Translations under genes and position numbers: made by a program
Origin: Leptoclinus maculatus
Taxonomy: Eukaryota > Chordata > Actinopteri > Perciformes > Stichaeidae
Direction: 5' to 3'
DNA length: 64,000 nt
Assembly: GCA_032191485.1 (NCBI GenBank)
Contig: JAVDOI010000042.1
Coordinates: 382,001 to 446,000, forward strand
Shown here: positions 31,733-44,463 of the stretch, in pieces
How positions within the stretch are numbered: position 1 is the first letter of the stretch
Layout: each line of letters begins with the position of its first letter
The notes under the pieces: generated by a model
The model's database searches: none
Told to the model about the DNA's origin: nothing
The model's input: the letters and a program-made list of their open reading frames with translations, nothing else

Positions 31733-31863
31733 TGTTGGTCAGTGTAAGGAGGTGGACAATGTTGCGAGGACACGGCCGGCCCCAATGTCTCCCTCGGATT
31801 TTCTGGATAAGCTGATGGGCAGGACGTCGGGATATGATGCCAGGATAAGACCGAACTTTAAAG
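31733..31863 (+). CDS. glra3: Glycine receptor alpha, exon 2 (mature N-terminus)
   Basis: After the acceptor TTTCTATCACAG, the single base T completes the codon left open by exon 1. Reading then gives a short variable N-terminus (VGQCKEVDNVARTRPAP) and the near-invariant MSPSDFLDKLMGRTSGYDAR region of GlyR alpha subunits. An alternative acceptor ten bases further (GTCAG) would break the phase. Exon 2 ends in phase 1 before GTATCT. Confidence 0.9.
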
Positions 31864-32965
31864 GTATCTAGCTATCTATGTCTGTCTGTATTTTTCCACT
31901 GCAGAAGAACACAGGAAATTAAGATGGAAGAACCTCTATTTCTCCTGGCTTCAATCAGCCTTCTGTTTCTTGTCTGGATAGTTTTCGCCAATGTCCATGC
32001 CTTCCACAGACAAAGCCCCACGTCCTCTGCCTCGGCCCCGCCCACGACCTCGTCCTCTGTACTACCCTTGGTAAATGGTCAGCTGTGGTATCGGGAGCTT
32101 GGAGTCGATTTTCTCTTTTCTCTTTCTTTGGTTATCTTCGATGAGCTTTTCAGCGCTTAGGTCCTCACCTCTCAACCCGTCTCTGAGCGCAGGTCAAGGC
32201 TGAAGCTTCACTTCAGGATGTGCACTATTCCCCATCAACTCCGAGTCCTGAACCCTTCACTTGAGTTATCCTGCCGACAACGCCGAGATTTTGGTGGGAA
32301 TCTGAAATTAAGAATGAGAATCAAGTTGACTTTCAAGCGTTTGTTGTAGCATTTGCAAATGGGCTCTGACCGTACAGCGACCAAGGGTCTCCACAGAACA
32401 AGAGTGCAGTATTAAAGTTACATCTGGCTTTTATACCTTTACTCTAAAGAATGTAGCTTTCATCTGCTTAGTGAAAGACAGTTAGGAAAGGAGGTGAAAT
32501 GCTGTATGCTCAGAGGCGGACAGTTAAGAAGGGAAGTGAATGGTTAGTAAAAGCTTAAAGATAAGTGAGAGTTGAAGGGAAGGTGAGAGTTAAGAAAAGC
32601 AAGTTTATTTTTACATGTCCTGTAGTTTGCAGACTCGCAGACTGTCAAAAGGCCACAGGTAATGGTGTCAGGGTGCATAGGGGTATATAGAGAGAGAAAA
32701 AAACAGTTACAATTTCCTTCACACCTCATGACAAAAACTTCTTGAAATCTTGTCTTATCTCAGTTTAGGATGACATTTTTGGTATTACAGACATGTTTCT
32801 CACCTGAAATTTAGCTTTTACAGAACCGTACTAACAGCGATTTTCCTAAATTAGGAATCCTAAATTAGGATGGCATAAACCCTGTCCTAAATTCAAGTGC
32901 AAAAAATGGCAGCAGGACTGTCTGTATGACAATGACAGTGAAAATGGTTGCCTGAACAGCATCTT

Positions 32966-33086
32966 TGTGTGTGTGTGTGTGTGTGTTCAACAGTATGATC
33001 TTTGCAGTGAGCAGAGCTATTTTGTGACGTTTTATTCCTACTGACAAATAAACACACACACATACATAAGCTTTACCTTAGCACCT
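32966..33086 (+). repeat. Second copy of a TG-run plus 100-bp unit
   Basis: GTTCAACAGTATGATCTTTG through TAAGCTTTACCTTAGCA matches 30506-30605 almost base for base, with a GA insertion and minor changes. The copies lie in introns 1 and 2, so exon 2 sits between them. Confidence 0.9.
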
Positions 33087-34344
33087 AGCACCTCAGGAGT
33101 GCTAACATTAACTTTAAAAAAAAAGATGAGCTGTACGCTACCTGTAGTAAAAGGTAGAGTTTAAATCAGTGAAAACAACTTTCCCAAAGATGAATGAAAA
33201 CCTCTAAATTGCCTTCAGGCCTGCTGTTTTGTGTTCAGGTCATGGTAACTACGGTTGGTAAAGTCATATAGCTCCAGGTATCAAGTAAAAGTTACCACAA
33301 TGAGAAAAAATGCTAATGCCGTCAGGATTATTTTTTCAACTCGACGCGTTCAGGGCACTTCTGCAAAGCACATTTCTCTTCATCACAATTATTGGTTCCA
33401 TTGTTTAGCAGGCAGGCCATACTTCATTACTTTATATTACGGTGTGGCTCCATGATGAACTAAAACGATAAACAGCTCAGTCATTTTTACCTCTGATGAC
33501 TTTGATTGAGAGAGAGAGAGAGAGAGAGAGTCTGTTATATGCGACGCTTTACAGTCTGTGGGTCCGTGACTGTGGAGATTGAGATTGGGCCAGGCAGTCT
33601 GCACACAGCAGAGAGAGACGGAGGAGCAGAGGAAAACGAGGCGATGTAACAATCCGTTCTCATCCATCAGATACGTCTGCTTTGTGTCCGATAGAGCTTA
33701 AGGGGGCCTTGTGCCGATTAATGTAATGCCAAAGTTGTCACGCCAAAGGGGCGGTATTTGACACCCTGAATGGGCAGCACACCCTGCACGCTGTTATTGG
33801 CTAGGGGCGGGAGTACACAGCAAAGTAAGAAGAAAAGAGAAACTACAAGCAGAGGGCATAGTCTCTGTGGACAGACACCATCACACATTTGTTTTGGGTG
33901 ATATATGATCAAGTGTGATATCAGAGATGGCACTTTAAACTCAGGAGTCAAATGACAAAGGGACTGACTTAAATGCAGAATTCATGTACACTAATTGATA
34001 TGTTATCTTTAGCTAACAATATAGGAAAAATAGGAAATTATGCTAATTTGGTGCACGACCAATAGACACTGATCTTTCAGTAATGGTTTACACATATTCA
34101 CTAATCCCGACAAATAAAGATGGGATGCTGTTTAATAGATAAAAACAGGATAATGTGAATGGCGCCACGTGCAGATTCAGCGGCCAGTAGCTCCCTCCCA
34201 CCCCCAATTTGGACAATCAGGTCACATTTTCCTGGTTCTTCTGCCTACTCACTCCAAGCTAATTATAGAAGGGTCAAAGTGTGGATACTAGACTTTCTCA
34301 TAAATAAAAGTTTGGATTGGCGGCCACACTTTCTCCACCAGAGT

Positions 34345-34600
34345 AGTGCTCAGAGAACAACCTACTGCTCAACGTCAGCAAAACGAAGGAGCTGATCACT
34401 GATTTTAGGGGGTAAAAAGGAGGAAATGACACACAACCGTCTGCATCAGGGGAGCTGAGGTGGAGCAAGTCAACAGTTTTAAGTTCCTGGGAATCAGCAT
34501 CACAGAGAACCTGACTTAGTCCTCACACATCTATTTCCTGGTGAAAAAAGCTCAGAAACGTACTCAGTATTCTGGTCACTGTTTACAAGTCAAGAACTTC
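34345..34600 (+). pseudogene. LINE reverse-transcriptase fragment (L2/Rex1-like)
   Basis: The translation includes SENNLLLNVSKTKELITDFR and FKFLGISITENL, with stops. It is the same region as the scrap at 17873-18065, where the corresponding words are diverged. Confidence 0.65.
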
Positions 34601-34969
34601 GTATCAACCTCCAGAACTGAGACTGAATTAATTAGTTGGCTATAATTGTCCTTTTTAGAAGGGTACTTCCCTGAGCTGAATTTAATGCAAGTTAAATTAT
34701 GTTATTTATTATAAATATTGTGTATTTCTGATAGCCCGAAATTGAGTGCAATCACTTTTCAAACACTGCTCCATTTTTTTGTAGCAATAAATGTATTTGC
34801 GAAGCATGTTCTTCCCCTGGGGCCTTGTACTGTACCTCATATTCACTACATATTTTTAGGGAGGCTTTCGTTACATGTGTTGGTACCCTTTAAACCAACC
34901 GTGCTACAATTGTATTATTTATATTATGTCCATCTACTGTAATCATTGTATCTATCTTTCACTCTGCAG

Positions 34970-35037
34970 GTCCTCCAGTAAATGTTTCCTGTAACATTTT
35001 CATCAACAGCTTTGGGTCCATTGCTGAAACCACCATG
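34970..35037 (+). CDS. glra3: Glycine receptor alpha, exon 3
   Basis: The acceptor CACTCTGCAG is followed by PPVNVSCNIFINSFGSIAET, including the conserved N-glycosylation site NVS. It ends in phase 0 after ATG at a GTAAGT donor. The 68-base length is the standard small exon of this family. Confidence 0.95.
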
Positions 35038-36111
35038 GTAAGTAAAATCGATGCTGCATGAAACTACATTCAGTTAGCGTAAAGGTTAAATTAGCATGAA
35101 GTCACAGACGAAGTTTACACAAATGTTTTACATTTACCTTGTTCCATCAGGGGGGATTCTTAAAACAATATTTAAATATATATATATATTATATATATAA
35201 TATATGTCATATACACGTATCCAGAGAAAGCTTCCGAGAAAGCTGAGTTCTCCTGCTCCTGATGCATTGCGGGCGAGCTACTGACGCCAGGCCAAACCAG
35301 TGTGTCCGAGTTGCGCCTATACCCAGGTGATAAAATACAAACCCTGAGGCTCTCTAGTTTGAACCTGCGTGAAAGAAGACAACAACTCTTATTTTACTCA
35401 TTGTCGCAACTCAACACAAAAGCTTACAATAGCATTAGGTGACAAAATCATCACAGTTATCTGCCCTCTCGGTCCTGCAGGTCTTGGTTGTCTTTTCCAG
35501 TTCATCTTCAGGATCCTGAAGGAGGTCTCCAGCACACCACTGTCCATGTGAGGAATAGAACGTTCATGCATAGTAACGCACACACGACTCTCTCTCATGG
35601 GTCATCGACGACAGCATCCATCAAAAACTGCCTACACTGACATTCATCACAGCAGAATTATTCCGTCTCTTTTGGCATCGGAGAGCAGTTTATTTATACT
35701 CTCGCAGATTTTCCTCGTACTAATTCCCTGTAAAAACCAAATGAATTTATCGTTGGAGAGACACTAAAAAGGGAAATTTTATGTGCATTAAAGGTAAAAA
35801 AGTTTAACATTACTCGTGATTTGTGAGCATCTTCACTTTGCTTCTTGTTTCAGACAAACTTCAATTTTAAAGATGCAATTGTCCTTGACAGAATGCTCAA
35901 TCCTGTCAATTAAATAGATACATCTTGAGTTTAGTCTAGAGGGCTTGATCTTTGCTCTGTGCACAGACAGGATAATTGCATGTTTCAGTCACACCTGCCC
36001 AGTGTGGGTAAGGCACTGGAAGACAGCTTGTTCTGTAACTTCTGACCTAAAGAAACGTAAAGAACGTACCCCCCAATATCTACACGCAAGACCGTCTCAG
36101 ACTGCTTAGGG

Positions 36112-36301
36112 CAGGGGTCTCAAACTCAATTTACCTGGGGGCCGCTGGAGGTAGAGTCAGGGTGAGGCTGGGTCGCATCAAATATTCCACAAAAAAAGGG
36201 TTTCAAGTGCGTGTGGGGGGGGTGTGCACGGACACAAACTTTTAATTTCCGATGCGCGTGCTCCGTCCGCTGGTGGGAGTGTGTTCATCTGCACGTGTCT
36301 T

Positions 36302-36334
<33 letters not shown>

Positions 36335-36611
36335 CGGGGCGGAACTCCACCGTGCGCGATACAGAGAGCAGAGGATAATTATAAATTAAACAAAATTAAG
36401 TCGACCTTCTAGGGGGGCGGAGGGTGCCGTTGGGGGGGGCAGGGCGCCCCGCTAATACAATGGTAGGGGAAACACTGGACTCGGCAAAAAGGTGCGTGTG
36501 AGAAAAATGCGCGGGCCGCACTAACACTAAACTTTGATGTCAAGTAGGGGGCCACAAAATATCGTCCAGCGGGCCTCAATTGGCCCGCGGGCCGCGAGTT
36601 TGAGACCCCTG
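36112..36611. mobile_element. hAT-type MITE, 500 bp, with 8-bp target duplications
   Basis: The inverted ends are CAGGGGTCTCAAACTC and GAGTTTGAGACCCCTG. GCTTAGGG flanks both sides (36104-36111 and 36612-36619). The interior is CpG-rich, includes a TG run near 36302 and encodes nothing. Confidence 0.93.
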
Positions 36612-37837
36612 GCTTAGGGGGACAAACGCTGTGTAGCTTAAAACACTAGCTGCCGTTGTAACACTTATTTCAGGCTGAAAACGTTGGTGTCCCTAACAGC
36701 CAGATATGAACGGAATGTGTATGCAATTGGTGGTGGAGGACTGGAAGGTCCTGTTTAAAGGGCCACCACTGATGGATGTGCTTATGAAGGGCAGCTTCAG
36801 GACCCTGGCCCTATTACCCTCAATTTAGATGCCAACCCCTATTGTGCACGGAAAACACACAGCTATGTTTAAGCCCTGTAATCACATGCAACGCCAAGCA
36901 TAATGAAAGAGCAGAGCATCGAATATATACTTCGAATATATACATCTTTACTTGGAGCATCTTTTGCCTCCAGGTCCAAATATGGTAGACAACTAAACAT
37001 TTGCCAAATCATTGAATAATATTGTTCATGTAGTCGTACAAATTACAACAGACTTCTTCTTTAAGTTAACACGGCCAGAGTGAGTTAAACCAAGATTATC
37101 TTATTTACGTATCTTTACCATTCAGTGAGTATAGAAGCACACATCCAAATTATACTTCGCTCATTTAAAAGGTAAGAGATCAATAGTCACTTATTAATCC
37201 GAATCAAACTTAAATGCAGACTAAATTAGTCTAAAATAGAATAAATAGGACTTTGACGGACTGCTTATTAGGCTCTATGGCTAAAGGTTTCAAGAGCCAA
37301 GCTGCTTCTAGGTATTTGTTTAATCTTCAATTTGATAAGGCAATTAATCAATAAATTAATTGATTCTTTAAGGAAATTAATAGAGAGGTAGGTTTGGTTG
37401 GGGTGTGTCTCGGACATTTTAGGTTGATACCTCAAACAAAGTCTTTGATCATTGCTACCTTGCTCAGTGCATACGGTTGAGATCCTTCCATTGTGATACA
37501 AATGTAGATTGCAGTTTATATTGAGTACAGTGTTTTAAGTTAATCTAATATTGTAGAAGCCAAATTCACACTTTAATAATTGATGCAAGATATTTGAAAA
37601 TAGAAAGCAGATAGTTCAGATAGTAAAGGCATTAAAAGTATTATTTTAACAATTATTATCAAGCCTTACAATCTGCCGTAAATTATTGAACAGTTTCAGA
37701 GTTTTTCACATCTTGCCAAGATTGAAGTTGCTATTGGCAGCCAATCCCAAAATTTGAGTTATTATTCATTTATTCATTATTATATAAATTGAAGTGCCTT
37801 AATGAACCAAAACTGGTTGACAACATCGATTGAATGC

Positions 37838-38977
37838 AGTGGCGGGCCGTGCATTTTATACCTGGGCCTTCACTGCTGTCCTGCAGCTGAAACACAGCTA
37901 AACAGAAGTAAAAATGAAGCCAACACCTATAAATACACTAACTGCAGAGAATACACCGAGAGTGCGTCTCCTCTCTGCTCTGACTGCAGCTGGGACTGCT
38001 GCGCGAGGCTTCTGTGAGAGTACCCGCCTGTGTGTGCTTTGGGGCGGCGGAGGGGCTCACGGCAGCACCCGCTGCTCGTTCACGACAGTGCAGAACGTAC
38101 GTGCTTTAACGTTATCGAGTCAAAACACCAGAAAAGTCTCCAACAACACCAGAACAAGTCGCTAGATTTGTCGCTAGTAGCTTTTGACAAAAAAAAGTCG
38201 CCATGAGGGTTTGGAAAGTCGCCAGATTTAACGAGCAAGTTGCCAACACTGGCACCGGCTAAATATGTCCCCAGAGCAACATTGGACGTAACAATGGTTC
38301 CTATCACATATTAAACCAAACAAAAATCCATCTTCATAAAAACAAGTTGTACAAATAATAATATATAAACAAGCATATTAAAGCTACTGCAGATGTCAAA
38401 ACAAAAACATTTAACTTACCAGAGCTGCTGTTCACTATTTAAAGACAAAGTCCATCCTCCTTTCTTTGTTATTAAAGAGTTTAATCTCACGGTTCAGTAC
38501 ATCCGTGCGTTTTAGTTCCAGTAAGAAGTCCTTCTCGATTCATGGATGCCAGTGAAGACAGTCGAGCCTCCCCAGTTGTATTTCTTGAATACGTTTTAAT
38601 GCGTTTGAGGGCTGAAAATGTCCGCTCGACAGAGGCAGCAGATATTGGGATTGTCACCGCCTAACATGTCAGGCTAGCCCACTGACCAATCACTTATGGC
38701 TAGGCCAGCTAGCAGGCTCTGGCACGTCAAAGAATACGCTCAACATGTCAAACTAAGGATCTGATTGGTTGAACACTATGACAATCAACAATATCGTCCC
38801 CATTCACTTAAACTGCACATGGATTCATTTGTGAGTCTGCAGGCCTCGGGCCTCTCTTCTTACCGAGAGACACAGGGGTGAAATCTGATTTGATAAAAGC
38901 TCTACTTAAAACAAGCTGCACTGGAAGCAGAGCAACTGAGGAAGACAGTAGCTGTGCAATGAGAAAATAAGATAATG
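37838..38977 (-). mobile_element. hAT-derived element with transposase C-terminus, copy 1
   Basis: It starts CAGTGGCGGGCCGTGCATTT, a hAT-like end, and runs to about AAGATAATGGG. The reverse strand around 38520-38640 encodes AASVERTFSALKRIKTYSRN followed by TGEARLSSLASM, the dimerisation region of hAT transposases of the ZMYM/TTF type. The opposite end has no matching inverted repeat, so the element is truncated. A near-identical copy with the same right limit lies at 52380-53508. Confidence 0.75.
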
Positions 38978-39668
38978 GGAAAAATATTTCATTATTTTAA
39001 TGAAAGATAGCACTATTCAGTACGTTTCTGTGTGTCTGAAATGATAGAACACATTTGTGATGCTTCGCTACTCTCAAACACCACTTCACTTTCTGTTGTA
39101 GTCCGTCTTTTGCGTAATTAGCTAGCAGAGCGGAACTGGTTGTGATCAGTGAAGCCTTCTCAAAAGATGGTTGGATGGAAAAGTGGATGGATGATTGAAG
39201 CGACAAGGTCTAAGTGTTGTCTGCACCACTGGGAGTTGTTCTGACGGATATGCCATTTGTATGTGCGTGTGTGTTTCTGGTGTGTTTGCCTGCCAAGCAC
39301 GAACTGTCATGTCAAATTACAGAATTTACAATATTTCAGTGGGCCTATATGTTTGTTTGAGCCAACTTTGTGTGATTCTTTTTTTTTGTCTGTTTGTAGT
39401 ATATAACTTGGGGAATTACGATTTCTCTTTTTTTTTTTTTTTTTTAAACTTGGATGCCAAATCCACTAGAGTTTTAGCCTTTTCAGTTTATATTTTGATG
39501 ATGTCTGTAGTTATAAGCATTTATTTTATCATTAGTACCTTTAACGGTCCCATAAGGCAGTGCTAGCTTCTTTTCAGTTTCTTTTTTAGAGGTTTGATAG
39601 TATATGATAGTCAGAGGTTCTGGTTGTAATGGAAAACGTTATCCAAATAGTTTGTGACATGTAACTTG

Positions 39669-39960
39669 ATTGTGGCTCAGTGGTAGAGCGGTTCGTCCTT
39701 CAATCCAAATATCGGTGATTCGATCTCCGGCTCCCGCTAGTCCATGTCGATTTGTCCTTGGGCAAGAAACGTAACCCCAAATTGCTCCGGTAGGCTGTTC
39801 CTGCGGTGTATAAATGGGTATGAATGTTACTTAGCTCTGATGGGCAGGTGGCACCTTGCATGGTAGCCCCTGCCATCAGTGTATGAATGGCTGTGAATGG
39901 GCGTTAATGGGCGCTTTTGAGTGGTCATGAGTACAAGTCCATTTGCCAATTGTAACTTCT
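39669..39960 (+). mobile_element. tRNA-derived SINE, copy 1
   Basis: The 5' head has Pol III-type boxes: TGGCTCAGTGGTAGAGCGG (A box) and GGTGATTCGATCTC (B box-like). The body includes CTGATGGGCAGGTGGCACCT and GCCATCAGTGTATGAATGG. The 3' end is diverged. It is inserted in sense within intron 3. Confidence 0.85.
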
Positions 39961-42900
39961 TTGTCCTATTGAGTAAAGTGTGCGTATATATCAAGCCACA
40001 ACATTTTCTTTACAGTTTCTTTACTTGTATCAAGCTGTTCCAGAACACCAAAGACAATTAAAGCTGCACAGTTCTTATTCCATGCCCAGGGATTAGCTAA
40101 AGACTAGTGTTGGAGGAAGGGAAGGCTGTGTCATACCTTACTAGCATATCAGGCATGTGTTAAAGGTCCTACTCTGAGAGCGAGGAGCACTTAGATATAT
40201 GTGTGTACATGGCCATATGTCACATTAGGATTAAGACCTTTCTCTCTTCTCACCATCTGTCTTTTCATCTACCCACTCCTCACTTCCTATTAAGAGACAA
40301 GAGAGTGCCATGAAGTAAGCCTAAACACATATATAACACATTTCAAATTTTAGTGACATGACAGGAAGTAGCCAGATATAATTTCACGCATATTATTTAC
40401 AAGTAGGATGTAAATAATGGATGGAAGGATAGACTGATCAATGGTGTCTTTTACGTAGTAGACAGTTGGATTTGTTGCTGTCAGTATGGATAATAATGAT
40501 GTCCGCCAGGTGTGTCTGCGACGACCACTGCTGTATTGTGTGATCGAATGACTACAACCCACAATTGGCTAACCCCCCTTGTAGACACTAATGGGATGTA
40601 AGGCGTCGCAAAAGACACTTCATTCAAATTAAAAAACAAGCGGTGATGTATACAGGCTGTAGGCTCTCGTCGTATAAGACACATCATACAATCTTGCCAA
40701 CAACAAAATTAAACTCACCAAGCTTTCTGACGTAACTAATAGGCTGTAAGCGTTGTAAAATACACTTCATTCAAACTCAAAAACAAGCAGAGGTGTATGC
40801 AACCAGTCCGCACGGAATTATCTTTCCGTGAGCTGTTAGCGTTTCGCCAAACATACTGTCCAAAACAAAAAGAAAGTGAGCCACAGAGCTGCAGTCAAAA
40901 CTAGTATATCTGCTGATCATGAGGAACCCAGTTCTCACTGGGTTCCACAACTCCACTCTGATCACTCAGTATTCATTCAGCCTGCTCAGTACTTTGCATT
41001 ACCTAAGCCTTAATTATACTCCTTCTACATGCATCTGCTTGTAGCGTAGCAAAGCCATCACATCAAACCGGCGGCACAGAGAAGACGCGTGCACTGTCTG
41101 ATGAGAAAAATTTATTTCATGCAGAACTTCGTGTACTCATGAAGTACAACTTCAGCTTAAGTTCTCTTCTCGTTCCAGACCCTGCCACTCCCTCCTGTCC
41201 TCCAGTCACCCCCTTTCCCACAGGTTCTCCCTCCTGGCCTGCTTCACCAACTCACTCACCTGCATCTCATCATCCTAATTACCCTGGCTCATACCACTAT
41301 TGCAATATTATTGCAAGAATCTTTTGGTTAAACAATTAATTTTAACAGCTCGTGGTGAAGTAAGACAAACAAGATCATCATGTATATATAAAAAAGGCTC
41401 AACAGTTGCTCAGTCTGCTTTTTCAGGTATCAGTCCAAGAGTAGGAATCAGTATGACATCCAGGTATTTTTAGACATACATCAGATTTTGCGTTTGTTTG
41501 TGTAGTACATACTACATGCTACGTTTTGGCCAAATCAGTACGTACTGCTTATGCGTTAGCTAAACCAAACCTCGATTAACTGAACCCTGTTTTCTGCCTA
41601 CTCCCTACTCTTGGATTTTGGACCATACTTGTGTGTCCCGAGTTGTGGAGTCCTTCCTGTTCTGAGCCCAGATATCATTACCCAGGTGGTAATAAGAGAA
41701 ATGTTCTATAACATTGTGATGTCGTGCAGTTTAGTCACCTAAATTTATTCTAATCCCTCTTGTTTTCAGAGATTACATTATCTGAAGAGCCTGAATATGT
41801 GTCTAAAATAAAAATATATTCTTTTCAAAGAACAATTGAATGATTTATCATAATAATAATAATAATTATATAATGCTTATTATTTTGTGACAAGGTTTTC
41901 CCTTCTTTGTTTTACCATTACATCATGGCGAAAAATAGACAGGAGGAAATCATGCCCAGTGTTGCACATGCTCACACACAGGGCTTAAAGCCAGGTTGGT
42001 TTATTCTGGTCTTTACACGCTTTCTATGTTAAACAGATTAACTACTGTAAGACTTTTTTTTTTCATTTGTTCACTCAATCTCTCCATCCCTCCTAATCCA
42101 TTCTCCATCTGTGTGCCAGCAGGGTTTAGTTTATCTGGCTGCACAGGGAGACATGCTAATGCCACAGGTTTGTCCGCATAAAAAAAAACAGTTCAAATTT
42201 GTACTAGATTTTAATTTAGCCGTTTTCTTGTTAGCAGTGCACTTGTATCTGGTTGGTTGTGATGGTTCTTTAAAGTTGCATTATTTATTTATTTTTACTT
42301 TGACTTTTGATAACTGAATAGCTGCAACGCATCCTCATACGTATGACTCCTCATTTATCATGGGTATTCCCATAAAAGCCAGCAACACGTGTCAATTTCT
42401 GCTTGTTAAATGCATACAATCTTTTAAAAATAAACTTTCAGGAAAATCAGTTAGGTTGAGGTCACAAAGGTTGTTTGGGTTAAAATAACCACGGAAGTGC
42501 CGTTAATGAAGTATGTAAGTATGTGACAAAAGCATGAACATTGACTTCTTGTTTCACACGGGCAACAAACTGCGGTCTGCTGGCTGAAAGATCACTGGTT
42601 GTTGGAGCCATCCAATTCCGAAGAATATCTACAAAATACGGGGCATTATTTTTCGTAGGTAATGCTACGAATGCTGGATGAGACCAGCCTGATAGCTGAA
42701 GGACTCTCTACCTGCCAACAGAAATCACATCTTTAGACATTCAGGGTAACCCCAGGCAGGCAGTGAATCACTGTGAAGTGAATTGCATTTCCAGCTCGGA
42801 TTAGGTTTCTGCATCAGTGAATACTGAAATGTAATGAATCTGTCGCATGATTCCTATGCAGCAATTATAATTACATGTTTGTTCTCTTAAGAATTAGGCA

Positions 42901-43329
42901 ACCTATTGCGTAAAAAGTAATGAAAAAACAGAATTAAAGTGTATGAACAGTTCACAATCATATATACTTATATGATTGTGATAATGCATTATGTAATTTG
43001 CTAAACTGCTTCTCAAAGGTACTTTTGTTGCACCATGAGTGCAGGGAAAACCTGGCTCATGTAGGCCTATAGTTAGTATGACTGTCACACCTAAATCAAA
43101 TTTCCACCTTGTTTAATTTCATTAGCCACATCTGTGTTCATCATGCAATGGCTTTAGTTCTGTTGGAGGTATAGTGAAGTGGAAGAGTATAAGGCACTTC
43201 CAGTCAATGAGCATAGTGAGCAGATATGCCATACTGCCTATAGTGGGAGCAGACCACAGTTGGTGGGTAAGGAGATGCACTCACAAAGCCATTCCGTCAG
43301 GCATTTCTTAGGGCTTTACTGGTCACACC

Positions 43330-44140
43330 ATTACCAAAGCACACAAACAGCTGTGCAGTGGACCTGATGAGGGCCGTGTGGTCAACATAACAACATAACC
43401 TTTCCTCCCTTTCCCCTGCATGGGTGGAAGACAAAAAGCATCCAGCACTATAACTTTCGACATGAAAGAAGTCCTTAAGTTCTTGGTAACAAAGAGGGTG
43501 GTCATGCTGCGATCACCACGAAGCAGCGAGCAACTAGAGTGCACCAACGGGGAAGTTAGTTTAGTTTCCACACCCTCTAAGCTGAGGTCAGTGCAAGCAG
43601 CAATGCTGCCTTTAAACCCCAACATCTTCTGAGAGTAGCAGTCCTAAGGCTCAAATGGACCCTTAACCAAAGCCTTGAGCACCAATGACAATTCACACTG
43701 TGGGGAGAAGGCACGCATCACCGCATGCTGTGTCCTAACCCCCTGCAAGAACCGCTTCACAAGAGGGTGACCACAGACTGATCTGTCGCCAAAACACTCT
43801 TGGCAGAAAGAAATGCTGCAGCATACACTTTAACAGTGGTATGAGACAGCCCTCTATCCATCAAACAGGAAGAAAATAGAACCAACTGCACAGGACAGGG
43901 GACCGATCCTCCTTTCCTCGCACCACTTTGCCCTATAACAGGCAATGGTGGATGCTGCTCTTTCAGCCTGGATGCTCTGTACACCACCTCCTCAGCCTGA
44001 CCCTCTCAGGAGCCAAGCCTGGAGAGTACGGCCCACAATGGGCAACACGCCTGAGACAAAGACCCACAGAGCTAGGGAACAGTTCAGGGCTGGGCTGCCA
44101 TCATCTGAGTCATTTTTGCACACCACATTGCCATGTGGCG
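43330..44140 (-). pseudogene. DIRS-type retrotransposon fragment (tyrosine recombinase)
   Basis: The reverse strand encodes LMDRGLSHTTVKVYAAAFLS, then, in another frame, HPLVKRFLQGVRTQHAVMRA and ALVKGPFEP, then LGFKGSIAACTD. This order is characteristic of the recombinase of DIRS1-like elements, in which a tyrosine recombinase replaces the integrase. At least two frame changes and several stops show it is dead. Neither end of the element could be found, and the reverse transcriptase is absent. Confidence 0.7.
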
Positions 44141-44183
44141 ACCTGGGGCTACCAGAATGATCGACAACTGCTCCCACCTCGCG

Positions 44184-44463
44184 GGAGACCGTGGCTCAGA
44201 GTTAAGCGGGTTGTCCTTCATTCAGAAGATCGGAGGTTTTGGTCTCTGATGTGTCTATGGGCAAGACACTTTTTGACACAAATTGCTCCCGTAAGCTGTA
44301 GCTACGGTATGTGAGTGTTGCTTGATTGGTTAGTCCTGATGGGCAGGTGCCACCTTGCATGGTAGCCTCTGCCATCAGTGTATGAATGGGTGTAAATGTG
44401 TTGATGACATTAAAGCGCTTTGAGTGGTGGTCGGAAGACTAGAAAGGTGCTATACAAGTCTAT
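44184..44463 (+). mobile_element. tRNA-derived SINE, copy 2
   Basis: Same family as 39669-39960: CCGTGGCTCAGAGTTAAGCG head, then CTGATGGGCAGGTGCCACCT and a complete tail TAAAGCGCTTTGAGTGGT...GTGCTATACAAGT. The head is more diverged than in copy 1. It abuts the DIRS fragment. Confidence 0.85.

Larger units (their letters stand above)
31864..34969 (+). other. Intron 2, about 3.1 kb
   Basis: It contains the TG-linked repeat (32966-33086), a short GA run near 33509 and a LINE scrap (34345-34600). No additional exon was seen. Confidence 0.8.

Noticed and set aside
31924..32160. 78-codon frame with a hydrophobic start after exon 2
   Set aside because: It lies in intron 2, has no splice-site support or recognisable domain, and its length is within chance for this region.
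39669..39745. A functional tRNA gene
   Set aside because: It has A- and B-box-like words but continues into a body shared with 44184-44463, so it is the head of a SINE.
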